Below, piece by piece: positions 53,901 through 59,914 of a stretch of DNA of 62,000 bases. Under the pieces are notes generated by a model. The model did no database searches. It was not told the origin of the DNA and worked only from the letters and a program-made list of their open reading frames with translations. This DNA is from Lineus longissimus (Eukaryota; Nemertea; Pilidiophora; Heteronemertea; Lineidae), in NCBI RefSeq assembly GCF_910592395.1, contig NC_088312.1, positions 1-62,000 on the forward strand, in the 5' to 3' direction. The translations under genes and the position numbers were made by a program. Each line of letters begins with the position of its first letter. Position 1 is the first letter of the stretch.

Positions 53901-56900
53901 CTATCACCATTGTTTAGTCTCATCCTGTGTAGTTGGCAATGAGTTCTAACGTCCATTGTTTTTTACCCTTTTCTGTAATTTTCATCATGAATTTGTAACG
54001 TATTCTCTTTCGTTCACTTTCTCCTTGTACCTGCCCTTTAATAACTCTAACAGCATTAGGGTGAAGCTTAGAAAGTCGTGATCTCGGTAACAACGCGCGG
54101 TCACTGACAACGTTCCACGTTCAGCAGAAGTTTCTTTTGAGAAACCCTCAGTTGAATTTGATTCATCAGAAATGTGCTTTTGGTCTAGGTCGTTGCATCA
54201 CTTTCGATGAACAAGAGTATTGTGCCTCTTGCATTGTGTGTGGCGTTTGTGAAAAGGAACTGGTAGGGCTTGAGTTTGCCTCAAAAGAAGGCCAGGCTTA
54301 TTGTCCCGAGTGCTATACGGACCTCTTTTCCAAGAAGTGCTGCACTTGTAAAAAACCCATCACTGGTGAGTAAAATGGACACTGGTAGCCATACCACTGT
54401 GTTCGCCGAATAGCGAGTATTTTTCAGTTTAATTTCAAAGCCACCATTGCAAGAGTTCCCATTTGCTTGGAATAAAAGTACTATTGATACAAACTTATCA
54501 TGTATGTTAAGTTTACCATGCTTCGTAACATTCTAACCAAAATTCATTAGTCTAAACAGCATTTGAATCTGAACCTTTTTAGCTATAAGATTCCAGTTTT
54601 ACCGTCCTCGTTTAGTAACTGTACCGAAGAGAGGGGGGTTAGGGTTAGGCTTTTTTACCCTTTTCTGTAATTTTCATCATGAATTTGTAACGTATTCTCT
54701 TTCGTTCACTTTCTCCTTGTACCTGCCCTTTAATAACTCTAACAGCATTAGGGTGAAGCTTACAAAGTGGCGATCTCGGTAACAACGCGCGGTCACTGAC
54801 AACGTTCCACGTTCAGCAGAAGTTTCTTTTGAGAAACCATCAGTTGAATTTGATTCATCAGAAATGTGCTTTTGGTCTAGGTCGTTACATCAATTTCGAT
54901 GAACAAGAGTATTGTGCCTCTTGCATTGTGTGTGGCGTTTGTGAAAAGGAACTGGTAGGGCTTGAGTTTGCCTCAAAAGAAGGTCAGGCTTATTGTCCCG
55001 AGTGCTACACGGACCTCTTTTCCAAGAAGTGCTGCACTTGTAAAAAACCCATCACTGGTGAGTAAAATGGACACTGGTAGCCATACCACTGTGACCGCCG
55101 AATAGCGAGTATTTTTCAGTTTAATTTCAAAGCCACCATTGCAAGAGTTCCCGTTTGCTTGGAATAAAAGTACTATTGATACAAACTTATCATGTATGTT
55201 AAGTTTACCATGCTTCGTAACATTCTAACCAAAATTCATTAGTCTAAACAGCATTTGAATCTGAACCTTTTTAGCTATAAGATTCCAGTTTTACCGTCCT
55301 CGTTTAGTAACTGTACCGAAGAGAGATGTATAATGTGTATCATGTGCACAGCGTCCAGTAGCGAGTTTATCAGAAGTGCTCCACTGGTTAATCATCCATG
55401 ATATACTTTCGGTAGGTCACTACACCGCTTTTGAAGAGAAGCACTACTGTGCCGCGTGTTTGGTCTGCTGTAGCTGTAACAAGGAGCTGATAGGCTGTAA
55501 GGTGGCCTCCAAAGAAGGGAAGCCTTATTGCGCCGAATGCTTTGGTGACATCTTTGCCAAGAAATGTAGTCGATGTACTCAAGCCATAACTGGTGAGCAA
55601 AGCATTTCTCGGGAACAGGAGTCCAAGCTTACTTCTCGTATCTGAACCCTGCCAATGGAAGCAACTCTCTTCGGATTGGTGTTCCATATATTTTCCATTT
55701 CCCATGTCTTTTCCTTGCTTGTACATTGCCTAATGCCCTCACTTTGTTTCCAATCAGTGTGATATCTAATATACGTGATATGTGATATCTAGTACATCGA
55801 AAATTTTCTTTTGAGCTGTTTGGTTTGAATTGTGTCGAGTGTGGCCTTATTGGCGGTGGTAGCTCGGGATGGAAGTTGTATCCTCCCTCACCAACTCTGT
55901 GTCTGGGGCGGGGGCTTTTGACGCTTTGAATTGGTGCTTAATGTTCGCCTAACAGCAAAGTGTATACCTGACAATGAAGTTGGCAACACTCAATCAGGCT
56001 CCAGTGACATCTTTGCCAAGAAATGTAGTCGATGTACTCAAGCCATAACTGGTGAGCAAAGCATTTCTCGGGAACAGGAGTCCAAGCTTACTTCTAAAAG
56101 TCGCATCTGAACCCTGCCAATGGAAGCAACTCTCTTCGGATTGCTGTTCCATGTATTTTTCCATTTCCCATGTCTTTTCCTTGCTTGTACATTGCCTAAT
56201 GCCCTCACTTTGTTTCCAATCAGTGTGAGAATCGCAATACATGAACATCTATATGTTTCAACCAAACGGGTAACATTGTTCTCTCCGCCATCAGTGGTCA
56301 CAACGCGGTACCACTGAGACTGTTAGTTTCTCACACCTGGGATGAATGGATATACATCAATCACACTCGTTGGCCCTTTTATTGTTAACCCTGTCTGCAG
56401 TGAAAAGTTATGGTTTATGCCTCATCACTACACAAGTCAAACATGTTATCGTTGCATACTCTTAAGTCACCTTCATTGCCGATTGTGTTGCGCTGCATAT
56501 TTACGGACCTAAGTGGGGTACCTTTTTCATTTTTAGGAGGTAAGGCTTGAACAGAAAGTATCAGTAAGGATCTATAAGTTGGGCACATAAGTGCTTATTA
56601 CCATCCGGAGGAAATCAGCAGTTAATGTTCGCGAACATTAACACCTGATTTCCTCAGGATGGCTTATTACATGTATGTTGATGCTTGGAGGTCAAACCAA
56701 CTTGTGATATCAAGGTAGGCAGAATTTGATTGAGGTGATGTTTCAAAGCTTTTGCTTCTTTTCAGGTATTGGCAGCACCAAGTTTATCTCGTTCGAAGAG
56801 CGCCACTGGCATAGCGATTGCTTCAACTGCTACAAGTGTAACGTGTCGCTGGTGAGCAAGGGCTTCCTGACCGATGGTGAAGACATCTTGTGCCCCACTT

Positions 56901-56914
56901 GCGGCAAGAATTAA
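20759..56914 (+). CDS. Lmpt: Limpet-like PET and LIM domain protein (whole gene, spliced)
   Basis: Coding segments 20759-20986, 30300-30385, 31189-31369, 31696-31947, 32341-32559, 47660-47860, 52804-52978, 53087-53256, 53621-53807 and 56766-56914 join in a continuous frame of 1,848 nt (615 aa plus stop). Predicted order: acidic N-terminus (1-76), Cys-rich CPGF...CKCPREAH module (about 88-120), PET domain (about 145-245), then LIM1 to LIM6. The three optional 177-nt exons lie between the last two segments. LIM pairs bind zinc and mediate protein contacts; the related FHL, testin and Limpet proteins act at actin structures, muscle sarcomeres and as transcription cofactors. Every junction has GT/AG ends and matching phase. 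Exon 1 is the least certain member; the PET and LIM exons are unambiguous by family similarity. The locus spans 36 kb, mostly minisatellite-filled introns. Confidence 0.9.
21519..21596. repeat. 25-bp repeat, 3 units
   Basis: Three near-identical copies of GAATCAACGTATGCATGAAT plus GCATT. Each unit contains the self-complementary ATGCAT motif twice over (TATGCATGAATGCATT). Confidence 0.95.
21750..22195. repeat. About 30-bp degenerate minisatellite
   Basis: Recurrent CAAGTGCTCACT, then TATGAGCTC(T/C)TCAAAG. The units vary in length and sequence, with about 14 recognisable copies. Confidence 0.9.
22580..23826. repeat. 62-bp minisatellite, about 20 units
   Basis: The core is GGTTGACCCTC(C/T)(C/T)CCC, then GATAGATTATCCAATACATC and TCCTCTGTACCATAGATGCT. 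Variation is concentrated in the pyrimidine run and at TCCAATGCATC/TCCAATACATC. Confidence 0.97.
24506..24762. repeat. 31-33-bp minisatellite, about 8 units
   Basis: The unit is CATTTATTGAACACACACCA followed by CCTCTATCTTC. The CA run differs by one dinucleotide between units, giving 31 or 33 bp. Confidence 0.95.
25810..26334. repeat. 114-bp repeat: three good units plus degenerate units
   Basis: Starts at 25810, 25923, 26037 and 26151 (GACTGCA(G/C)CACT(C/G)AAGC). Each unit is itself made of two related halves built on GCCTGTTTAG/GTCTCTTTAG and TGGTTG/CATCAACA. Decayed units continue to 26334 and resume at 27283-27350 beyond the LINE insertion. Confidence 0.9.
26335..27282 (-). mobile_element. 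5'-truncated LINE (non-LTR retrotransposon), C-terminal end of the reverse-transcriptase ORF
   Basis: Two minus-strand frames (27034-27282 and 26507-27028) form one protein if a single-base shift near 27030 is allowed. The upstream part has the TRTVTAQAMIGSLSLQTYID-type segment typical of the region after the polymerase domain. The downstream part has a C-x2-C-x2-C...H-F-F-C-G-C zinc-binding-like cluster followed by E-D-F-W-E, as at the C-terminus of many animal LINE ORF2 proteins. A 3' tail rich in ATAATAATGATAATAATG lies near 26405-26425. The polymerase core is absent and the frame is broken, so the copy is dead. The element sits inside the 114-bp repeat family, which resumes on the other side. 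The clade is not resolved. Confidence 0.7.
28260..28425 (-). repeat. tRNA-derived SINE-like fragment
   Basis: On the minus strand GGTTCGAGGCT (B box) is preceded by TGGCCCAGAGCAAG (A-box-like). The left side (28260-28275) carries a CAAAGCGCTTTACATC motif of a kind common in SINE bodies of marine invertebrates. No functional tRNA fold is evident. Confidence 0.4.
28549..28976. repeat. 86-bp minisatellite, 5 units
   Basis: Units begin TATGCTCAG(T/C)TTTGCAGTG at 28549, 28635, 28721, 28807 and 28893, exactly 86 bp apart and more than 95 percent alike by eye. Confidence 0.97.
29367..29465. mobile_element. Single terminal repeat of a pogo/Tigger-like DNA transposon
   Basis: After a TA dinucleotide (29365-29366) the sequence begins CAGTGGAACCCCGGTAACAC, very like the ends of pogo-class Tc1/mariner elements. 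It contains an internal inverted repeat, CCCCGGTAAC against GTTACCGGGG, typical of these ends. I found no matching opposite end and no transposase, so this is a solo end or a decayed copy. Confidence 0.5.
30300..30385 (+). CDS. Lmpt: Limpet exon 2, start of the Cys-rich module
   Basis: The acceptor is TTGTTGCAG|GGT and the donor TGGAG|GTACG; 86 nt, phase 0 in and phase 2 out. It encodes EVDEGQPCDICKERCPGF ending in HRW, matching the C-x2-C-x3-C-P-G-F segment found N-terminal to the PET domain in testin and Limpet proteins. Confidence 0.88.
30451..30765. repeat. 41-bp minisatellite, 8 units
   Basis: Units of GTGACACACATGTG(C/T)CATGT plus a 21-bp remainder start at 30451 and every 41 bp thereafter to 30738. 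The array starts only 66 nt downstream of the exon 2 donor and fills much of the 803-bp intron 2. ACACATGTGT is self-complementary. Confidence 0.97.
31189..31369 (+). CDS. Lmpt: Limpet exon 3, Cys-rich module end and PET start
   Basis: The acceptor is ACTTGCAG|AAG and the donor GAAAAA|GTAAGC; 181 nt, phase 2 in and phase 0 out. It encodes SICVNCKCPREAHDIYHE, a hallmark of testin, Limpet and prickle proteins, then LGWPEHEDP and ends EGYAWTPPGLSSEK, the start of the PET domain (aromatic-x-W-x-P-P-G-L). Confidence 0.95.
31696..31947 (+). CDS. Lmpt: Limpet exon 4, PET domain body
   Basis: The acceptor is TTTGCAG|ATT and the donor GACATG|GTAGGT; 252 nt, phase 0 at both ends. It encodes YMSQLPNDKVPKLGTPGEKK followed by QLIYQLPKQD and EEYC, the conserved PET sequence. 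The exon ends with an IAFVQDNL-type linker directly before LIM1. PET domains are found only next to LIM domains and modulate their targeting or interactions. Confidence 0.96.
32341..32559 (+). CDS. Lmpt: Limpet exon 5, LIM1 and start of LIM2
   Basis: The acceptor is TCCTTTCCAG|GTA and the donor GATGAG|GTAAGA; 219 nt, phase 0 at both ends. LIM1 zinc ligands are visible as CYSC, then C-W-H-x2-C-F-M-C-x2-C, and FCERHY. The exon ends RCAGCDE, the first CxxC of LIM2. The sequence DMAIFAPKFG and ELLVDLVYC is typical of the first LIM of testin and Limpet proteins. Confidence 0.97.
32985..33440. repeat. AT-rich dispersed repeat carrying degenerate telomeric units (copy 1)
   Basis: This is a T/A-rich segment built from TTTTGACTTTGAAA, CAGTCAGTTGAAAA and GGTTCATTTTGAG modules. 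At 33126-33146 it contains CTAACCCTTTCCCTAACCCTG. The same arrangement occurs in inverted orientation at 45469-45745. Confidence 0.8.
34200..35045. repeat. 57-bp minisatellite, about 15 units
   Basis: The core is TTCCAATGGAAGGGCACGGT, then CATCC(C/A), GACCCGACTTAGATATATCG and TGG(T/G)TGCTTG. Units are spaced exactly 57 bp from 34210 (34210, 34267, 34324). 57 is a multiple of three, so both strands carry long spurious frames. Confidence 0.97.
36657..36686. repeat. Perfect 30-bp palindrome
   Basis: CATGGAGGTATTATT is followed without spacer by its exact reverse complement. Both flanks carry GATCGTAC. It could form a hairpin with no loop, or be the remnant of a foldback element. Confidence 0.95.
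37521..37580 (+). repeat. tRNA-like SINE fragment
   Basis: AGCTCAATTCGGTTGAGAGG resembles a tRNA D-arm and A-box, followed closely by GGTTCGAACCC, a perfect B box. The anticodon arm is largely missing, so this is a relic and not a tRNA gene. Confidence 0.4.
38555..39806. repeat. 55-bp minisatellite, 23 units
   Basis: Units of TGCAGAGATGC(T/A)GAGACCCC, ACCACCCACTGATATCACAC and TTGGCAGCACAATGG start at 38555 and the last at 39765, exactly 22 periods of 55 bp. The variants (A/T at the 12th base, TTGGCAGCAC/TTCGCAGTAC, ATATC/ATATT/ATAGC) are distributed in blocks. Confidence 0.98.
40950..42433. repeat. 68-bp minisatellite, about 22 units
   Basis: The core is CACCTAAACCTGTTCTGCCC, TGTGTTCGTATGACCTCCAT and ACTCCACTGTCCATG(T/A)TAG. 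From 41021 to 42381 there are exactly 20 periods of 68 bp; a shorter degenerate unit precedes at 40960. The CACCTAAACCTGTT/CACCTAAACCCGTT and GTTAG/GATAG variants recur in an ordered series, suggesting block duplications. Confidence 0.97.
43051..43131. repeat. 27-bp repeat, 3 units
   Basis: AGGCTCTCGAGCGCTGGCAT plus GTAATG(C/T) occurs three times at 27-bp spacing. Each unit holds GCTCTCGAGCGC, which includes a CTCGAG palindrome. Confidence 0.95.
45212..45277 (+). CDS. Lmpt: Candidate alternative first exon for an FHL-type isoform
   Basis: Twenty-two codons from ATG (45212), starting MDDMADPDMFAHAAADVAVA and ending R-E at GAGAG|GTAAGA, phase 0 out. An in-frame TGA lies six nt upstream, so this is a first coding exon if it is real. 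The next downstream acceptor on the Limpet frame is exon 6 (47660), which starts in phase 0; the splice replaces C-D-E|L-I-F with A-R-E|L-I-F. The product would begin with half a LIM domain followed by LIM3-LIM6, which is the four-and-a-half-LIM layout of FHL proteins, about 315 aa without cassettes. The intervening decoy acceptors at 46281-47561 complicate the splice. No promoter element was identified. Confidence 0.6.
45469..45745. repeat. AT-rich dispersed repeat carrying degenerate telomeric units (copy 2, inverted)
   Basis: It is the inverted counterpart of 32985-33440: the modules TTCATTTTGAGCAG, TTTGGACTTAGAAAT and GTCAGTTCAAAA appear, and at 45715-45733 GGGTTAGGGTAAGGGTTAG lies in the same internal position. 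The telomeric motif was therefore part of the repeat before it dispersed. Confidence 0.8.
46261..47659 (+). repeat. 99-bp tandem array of the exon 6 splice acceptor region, 14 copies before the native one
   Basis: Units start with ATGCCCCCTGTTTCC at 46261, 46360, 46459 and on at 99 bp to 47449, then 47540 (one 91-bp unit) and 47639. Each contains TTTCAG|TTGATGTGGGGAGTAT followed by CATGGAACAGGATTA. This is a copy of the native acceptor and the first 40 or so bases of exon 6, lacking five bases (ATTTT) after TTGAT. Most units read open in one frame (33 codons), giving a spurious 311-codon frame. Confidence 0.97.
47660..47860 (+). CDS. Lmpt: Limpet exon 6, LIM2 body and start of LIM3
   Basis: The acceptor is TCCTTTCAG|TTG and the donor TCTAAG|GTATGT; 201 nt, phase 0 at both ends. 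It encodes LIFCGEYTKAMEQDWHSGHF, then CCHNC and YCIKCYEDSFANSCEEC, giving the rest of LIM2 and the first CxxC of LIM3. ANSCEECKKPIG closely matches the FHL family junction between the half LIM and LIM1. This is the first exon shared by the PET-LIM and FHL-type products. Confidence 0.97.
47861..52803 (+). other. Limpet intron 6 (4.9 kb)
   Basis: Apart from the 46-bp array, the flanks 47861-49293 and 51351-52803 show no gene, array or transposon end that I recognise. Small open frames (for example at 48680 and 51898) have no family resemblance. Confidence 0.6.
49294..51350. repeat. 46-bp minisatellite, 45 units, with a 598-bp higher-order repeat
   Basis: The unit is ACATTGAGGCAAGATTGCTT, GCAGCTTTAGACATCTC and (AACCGGG(A/T)C or TGCCAGGAC). 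First unit 49304, last 51328, exactly 44 periods with no phase slip. Three binary variants (GAGG/GATG, GACATC/GAAATC, AACCGGG/TGCCAGG) label each unit. The order of 13 labelled units from 50161 is repeated from 50759. Confidence 0.97.
52804..52978 (+). CDS. Lmpt: Limpet exon 7, LIM3 body and start of LIM4
   Basis: The acceptor is CTTCCAG|GAT and the donor AAAGCTG|GTAAGT; 175 nt, phase 0 in and phase 1 out. It encodes DLSYKEKHWHENCFKCADC with the H-x2-C-x2-C-x2-C ligands, then YCPDCHDNNF, and ends RCDCCGDVFKA. DLSYK-x2-HWHE-x-CF is the signature of the first full LIM of FHL proteins. Confidence 0.97.
53087..53256 (+). CDS. Lmpt: Limpet exon 8, LIM4 body and start of LIM5
   Basis: The acceptor is ATGTTTCAG|GT and the donor AATGGA|GTAAGT; 170 nt, phase 1 in and phase 0 out. 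It encodes MKKFEYKNKQWHETCFCC, KQPIGSKSFIPKDND and CYEDQFAQRCLAC. KSFIPKDN followed by C-x-P-C-Y-E is strongly conserved in FHL proteins at this position. Confidence 0.97.
53290..53410 (+). pseudogene. Decayed partial copy of Limpet exon 8
   Basis: Just 34 nt after exon 8, the sequence repeats its second half: CCTATTGGCAGCA, then GTGCATCCCCTGC, ACGAGGATCAGTTCGC and CTCGCCTGC are shared. The copy has a frameshift in the middle and ends in a TAG stop, with no acceptor in a usable position. It is a relic of tandem duplication inside the gene. Confidence 0.85.
53621..53807 (+). CDS. Lmpt: Limpet exon 9, LIM5 body and start of the next LIM
   Basis: The acceptor is ATTGTCACAG|GTA and the donor ATCACTG|GTGAGT; 187 nt, phase 0 in and phase 1 out. 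It encodes INKGGVTYKNSPFHRECFVC, NNCKKELAGLKFTSKDEQPY and CAECYGDLYAKKCCRC. G-G-V-T-Y followed by H-x-ECFVC and LYAKKC match the third LIM of FHL proteins. Its phase-1 donor can join either a cassette exon or the terminal exon. Confidence 0.97.
53959..54633 (+). repeat. 675-bp tandem duplication, copy 1 (contains cassette exon A)
   Basis: It runs from TTTTTTACCCTTTTCTG to GTACCGAAGAGAG and is repeated at 54651-55325 with the same length, no indels that I can see and only scattered substitutions. It includes the cassette exon and both of its intron flanks. Confidence 0.95.
54189..54365 (+). CDS. Lmpt: Limpet cassette exon A (optional LIM unit)
   Basis: The acceptor is TTTTGGTCTAG|GT and the donor ATCACTG|GTGAGT; 177 nt, phase 1 at both ends, so inclusion or skipping keeps the frame. 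It encodes GRCITFDEQEYCASCIVCGV, then CEKELVGLEFASKEGQAY, CPECYTDLFSKKC and CTCKKPITG. It supplies the body of an extra LIM and the CxxC of the next. The usual W-H of the third zinc ligand is Y-C here, giving an all-cysteine first finger with 17 residues between the CxxC and that Cys, within the LIM range. The polypyrimidine tract is weak, which suits a regulated exon. Confidence 0.85.
54634..54650. repeat. Interstitial telomeric repeat at the duplication junction
   Basis: The 17 bases between the two 675-bp copies read GGGGGTTAGGGTTAGGC, two G-strand telomere units. They belong to neither copy. Confidence 0.9.
54651..55325 (+). repeat. 675-bp tandem duplication, copy 2 (contains cassette exon B)
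   Basis: It is the second copy of 53959-54633 at an offset of 692 bp. Differences are few (for example TTAGAAAGTCGTG against TTACAAAGTGGCG), which indicates a recent event. Confidence 0.95.
54881..55057 (+). CDS. Lmpt: Limpet cassette exon B (optional LIM unit)
   Basis: 177 nt, phase 1 at both ends, with the same acceptor (TTTGGTCTAG) and donor (ATCACTG|GTGAGT) as exon A. Its product differs from exon A by only two residues that I can see: GRCITF becomes GRYINF. One change removes the extra, non-ligand Cys. All eight expected zinc ligands are kept, and the reading frame is intact. Confidence 0.85.
55416..55592 (+). CDS. Lmpt: Limpet cassette exon C (optional LIM unit)
   Basis: The acceptor is CTTTCGGTAG|GT and the donor ATAACTG|GTGAGC; 177 nt, phase 1 at both ends. 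It encodes GHYTAFEEKHYCAACLVCCS, then CNKELIGCKVASKEGKPY, CAECFGDIFAKKC and SRCTQAITG. Like A and B it has Y-C in place of W-H. It is clearly older than the A/B split, and in its second half it resembles exon 9 (KPYCAECFGD against QPYCAECYGD). Confidence 0.85.
55545..56228 (+). repeat. Partial duplication of the 3' end of cassette exon C
   Basis: The segment 55545-55762 (last 48 nt of exon C, its donor and about 170 nt of intron) recurs at 56004-56228, with a 7-bp insertion. The copied exon piece (56005-56051) keeps its donor and has a CCAG before it. Its 47-nt length would break the phase, and it lacks the LIM ligands, so it is a pseudo-exon. Confidence 0.88.
56593..56669. mobile_element. 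62-bp foldback element flanked by an 8-bp direct repeat
   Basis: The segment 56601-56662 is a near-perfect palindrome: arms CCATCCGGAGGAAATCAG... and ...CTGATTTCCTCAGGATGG of 31 bp, centred on TTCGCGAA, with three mismatched pairs. GCTTATTA stands directly on both sides (56593-56600 and 56662-56669, sharing one G with the right arm), which looks like a target-site duplication of 7 or 8 bp. It lies in the intron before the terminal Limpet exon. Confidence 0.7.
56766..56914 (+). CDS. Lmpt: Limpet terminal exon, LIM6 and stop
   Basis: The acceptor is TTCTTTTCAG|GT, phase 1 in, ending in TAA. It encodes STKFISFEERHWHSDCFNC, YKCNVSLVSKGFLTDGEDI and LCPTCGKN. K-F/Y-I-S-F-E-E-R-x-W-H followed by a GFLT-x-x-E/D-D-I-L-C-P-x-C-G-K end is the exact C-terminal LIM signature of FHL proteins. 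The normal W-H ligand is present here, unlike in the cassettes. Confidence 0.98.
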
Positions 56915-59914
56915 AGAGCACGATCAAATGAAGCTTTGAGTAACAAGCCTCATTTCGCCGCGAGATCGATGCACCCTGGAGAAACATGTTCCATCTCGCC
57001 GCGATGACTGCAGCTTCAGATACAAGAATAGATGGATCTGCTGTAGGCCCTATATTTTGTAAGATGGTGGGGTTTCTTTCACTGTTATTGTAATGATTCG
57101 TACAGTTTTCTGAAAATGTTGTTTTAAGTTCGTGTAAATATTGTCCGTTCGAGATTATACCAATGCTGCTGATTACAAATGTGGGTTGCATGCTCAGGTA
57201 TAGCATGCCAGCTCTATGATGAGCTGTTCCACGGACAGATGGAAACCTGTTTCTCCTGAGTGACAAGTAGGCCTACACATGTCACAAATGAAACTCTCCA
57301 GCTACTAGGCTTAAAACATTTTCTCGGCGTTGTCGCTTTTCGAAAAGATTTGAGTGGAAGTGATGAGAGGGTGAAGTCGTTTTTCTATTTTTGACGGAAA
57401 TTTAGATTGTTTTTCTATGAAATGTTGATCCTTGAATCAACTTTAAAAGAAATTTGTTAAAGAATGATGGCTAACTTTTCCCAGGATTAATGAACATTGT
57501 TAGATTATAATAGACTTGAAAACTGCTTTAGTCCACCAGTGCCAACTACCACATGCCTGAGCTACAAAACTAGCTTCCACAACCTCGTTACGGTATCTGA
57601 ACTCGCATCCGCTTTCAACAATCAGAGTCTGAAAGACTCTGGAACAATTACACATAAAGCGATTACTGAAACCCATTTCAGATATTGTTTGCTACTGCCC
57701 TGTGTTCGTCAGGAAGAAAATGCCGGTAGTATTTAGTCCGAGTATCATCATTGCGCTCTGTAAATACATCTGTGTTACATACAATAGTTACACATTCTCT
57801 TGGCTTAAGTTACTGAGATATGGGAGTCTGGCACCTGTGGCATTTTTCTACCTTTTGGTTACCTCCGTTATTTATGATAACTAAGTTAACTACGGATAGG
57901 CGTATAGGTCATGTAGGTGTAAAGGCTTGTGCAGTTTAAAGTGTCGGGCGTGTTTTTGGTATGAAAGGTTACTACAGTTGATCACTGTTCTCTGCCACTG
58001 TTTCCAGTGACGTATGTGTTAGTGGATGTGGCCATTAAAATAGGCTTCGATCCATTATACGCTTTACACTTGCAGTGAGCTCGTCACCGATATGACGACG
58101 TGTGCCTTATTCAGTCGATTGTGTTGATCCGTAGCTCAGTGACCCGTAGCAGCATAATTCAGCAGATTCACACTCAGTAAAAAACTGAAATCAACGTACA
58201 AAGAGTATTTCATGAATGAATAATGGATACTGTTTATGAAGCCATGTCAAACGTATAAGCTCGTTTAGCATGTTTAGGCTACCACACAAACACTAAGGTT
58301 CAGATTCAACCTTGTTGGTTACTAAAAGGAATTAGGCTACACTGCAAATCGAAAATCCAACAAAGCAAATAATGCAACGAAAGACCATTGGTTAGGTTCT
58401 TCAACAGTGCAGCCTGCACATATAGTCGTATTGGAGGGGTGGGGGAGATGATTCGATTGCTTGAAGTACTGTCTTCAATATTAGAGTTGTTGGCTTTTCC
58501 TGACAGTACAAGGCCCACCTGCTAGGGTGAAATATAACATCACTAACTACTCTAATGCCAACAACTCTAGCGTCTTATGTTTACCATAGTCTTTGAAAAT
58601 CCAGCTATTGAGGTGGAGCAGACAGTTTTCTATTTCAAATCACTCAGAAACATAATAAAATGGTTCCACTATTGCGCATAAATAGGAGTGTGTTATTGCA
58701 TCTAAAATGGCTCGATTGTCTGCAGAGAAAAATGTCTGTGACCATCTTGGTCTTCGCTGCGGGCCATTGGAGGAGATGTCCTGTTGCTTAAGACCCTGGC
58801 TTTGTTTAATCCATGAGAGGTATAGATTGGGACAACATTTCAAGCAGTTGGATCAAGGTGATTTCTCACATTGTGGGCAGTAGTTTCAGCATGCAATCAG
58901 TATTAAACGCAGTTCTTCATTAAACCAATGTAAAACATCCATTGGTGTTTGGTCTAGGGGTGAAGTATGCATGGACAGGTTCATCTTTCTCCAAGTACAT
59001 TGGAAACTTGGATACACAGATCCCACCAAATCGTTTTTACTTATATTTTGTGCTCCCGCATTGCCCATAGATTTCAGTCATGAAATGTCCATCACTCTGT
59101 ATTTATCACTAGTGTGACATATCATATTTGTACATACATGTAGTACATATAGCACTATTTACTGCTTTCGCACATGGTATTGGAATGGTTGAGGATTCTC
59201 CCCAATACATACATAATGCATTCTCTGATCACATGGAACTCCAAAAGTCAAGTGCTCCTTTGGAGTCGGTTAGGAGTAACGAAACCTTACTTTGCGAGGT
59301 GGAGAAAAGAGTAGTCGAGAATGCATACCACACAGGAGAGAATGCGGACAGTCTCCCATCAGTATTAAGGGCCATCTCAAATATGCTGTGATTACTTTTA
59401 GTTGTTTAGTCTACCGTTTTAGCGCAGAAACTATACAAAATTATGTTCAAGTAGAAGTCTGACACAAATTTTCATTCCTCATTATTAATCATGAAATATT
59501 TACAAAAACAAAATGACTGGTTTGTTTTCGTTATGATATGCAATTTATTTTCATCTTTGATTTGTCAACAACTTACGGAGACACATGCAGTGTACATCAT
59601 GAATAGCAAAATTAATTAATTTTAGCAGCAATATTTGTACCATGTTGATTGTAGCAATTCCCTTGATGAGTAAAGCCATCAAGTGTAGATGGGAAATACT
59701 CGATCTATAGAAATATCATTTGTAAAATATAATCAGTCATGCTCCTCGATTATAAAAATGTAATATTCCTAATCTGTTATAGCATCTTACAAAGCTTGAA
59801 TGTTAGTTTATTCTGTCTTGTTAATTATGACTATTTGTAGTTAAATTTGAAACCGACTTTCAAGCTTGATATATAGGGAAGCCGAACTTGGCCTTAGTGA
59901 ACAAATCAATCCCT
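56915..59914 (+). other. Limpet 3' UTR and intergenic sequence
   Basis: The 3' UTR begins at 56915. AATAAA-type signals occur at 58654-58659 (AATAAA) and near 58034 (ATTAAA), but I cannot say which is used. A 13-bp inverted repeat (AGAGTTGTTGGC against GCCAACAACTCT) lies near 58480 and 58560. An 87-codon frame at 59128-59391 has no recognisable relatives. No array occurs here. Confidence 0.4.

Noticed and set aside
56005-56051. Fourth cassette exon
   Set aside because: It is only the last part of cassette C. The 47-nt length would shift the frame and most zinc ligands are absent.
59128-59391. 87-codon plus-strand frame downstream of Limpet
   Set aside because: The composition is protein-like, but there is no recognisable family and no splice support; it may be 3' UTR or intergenic.
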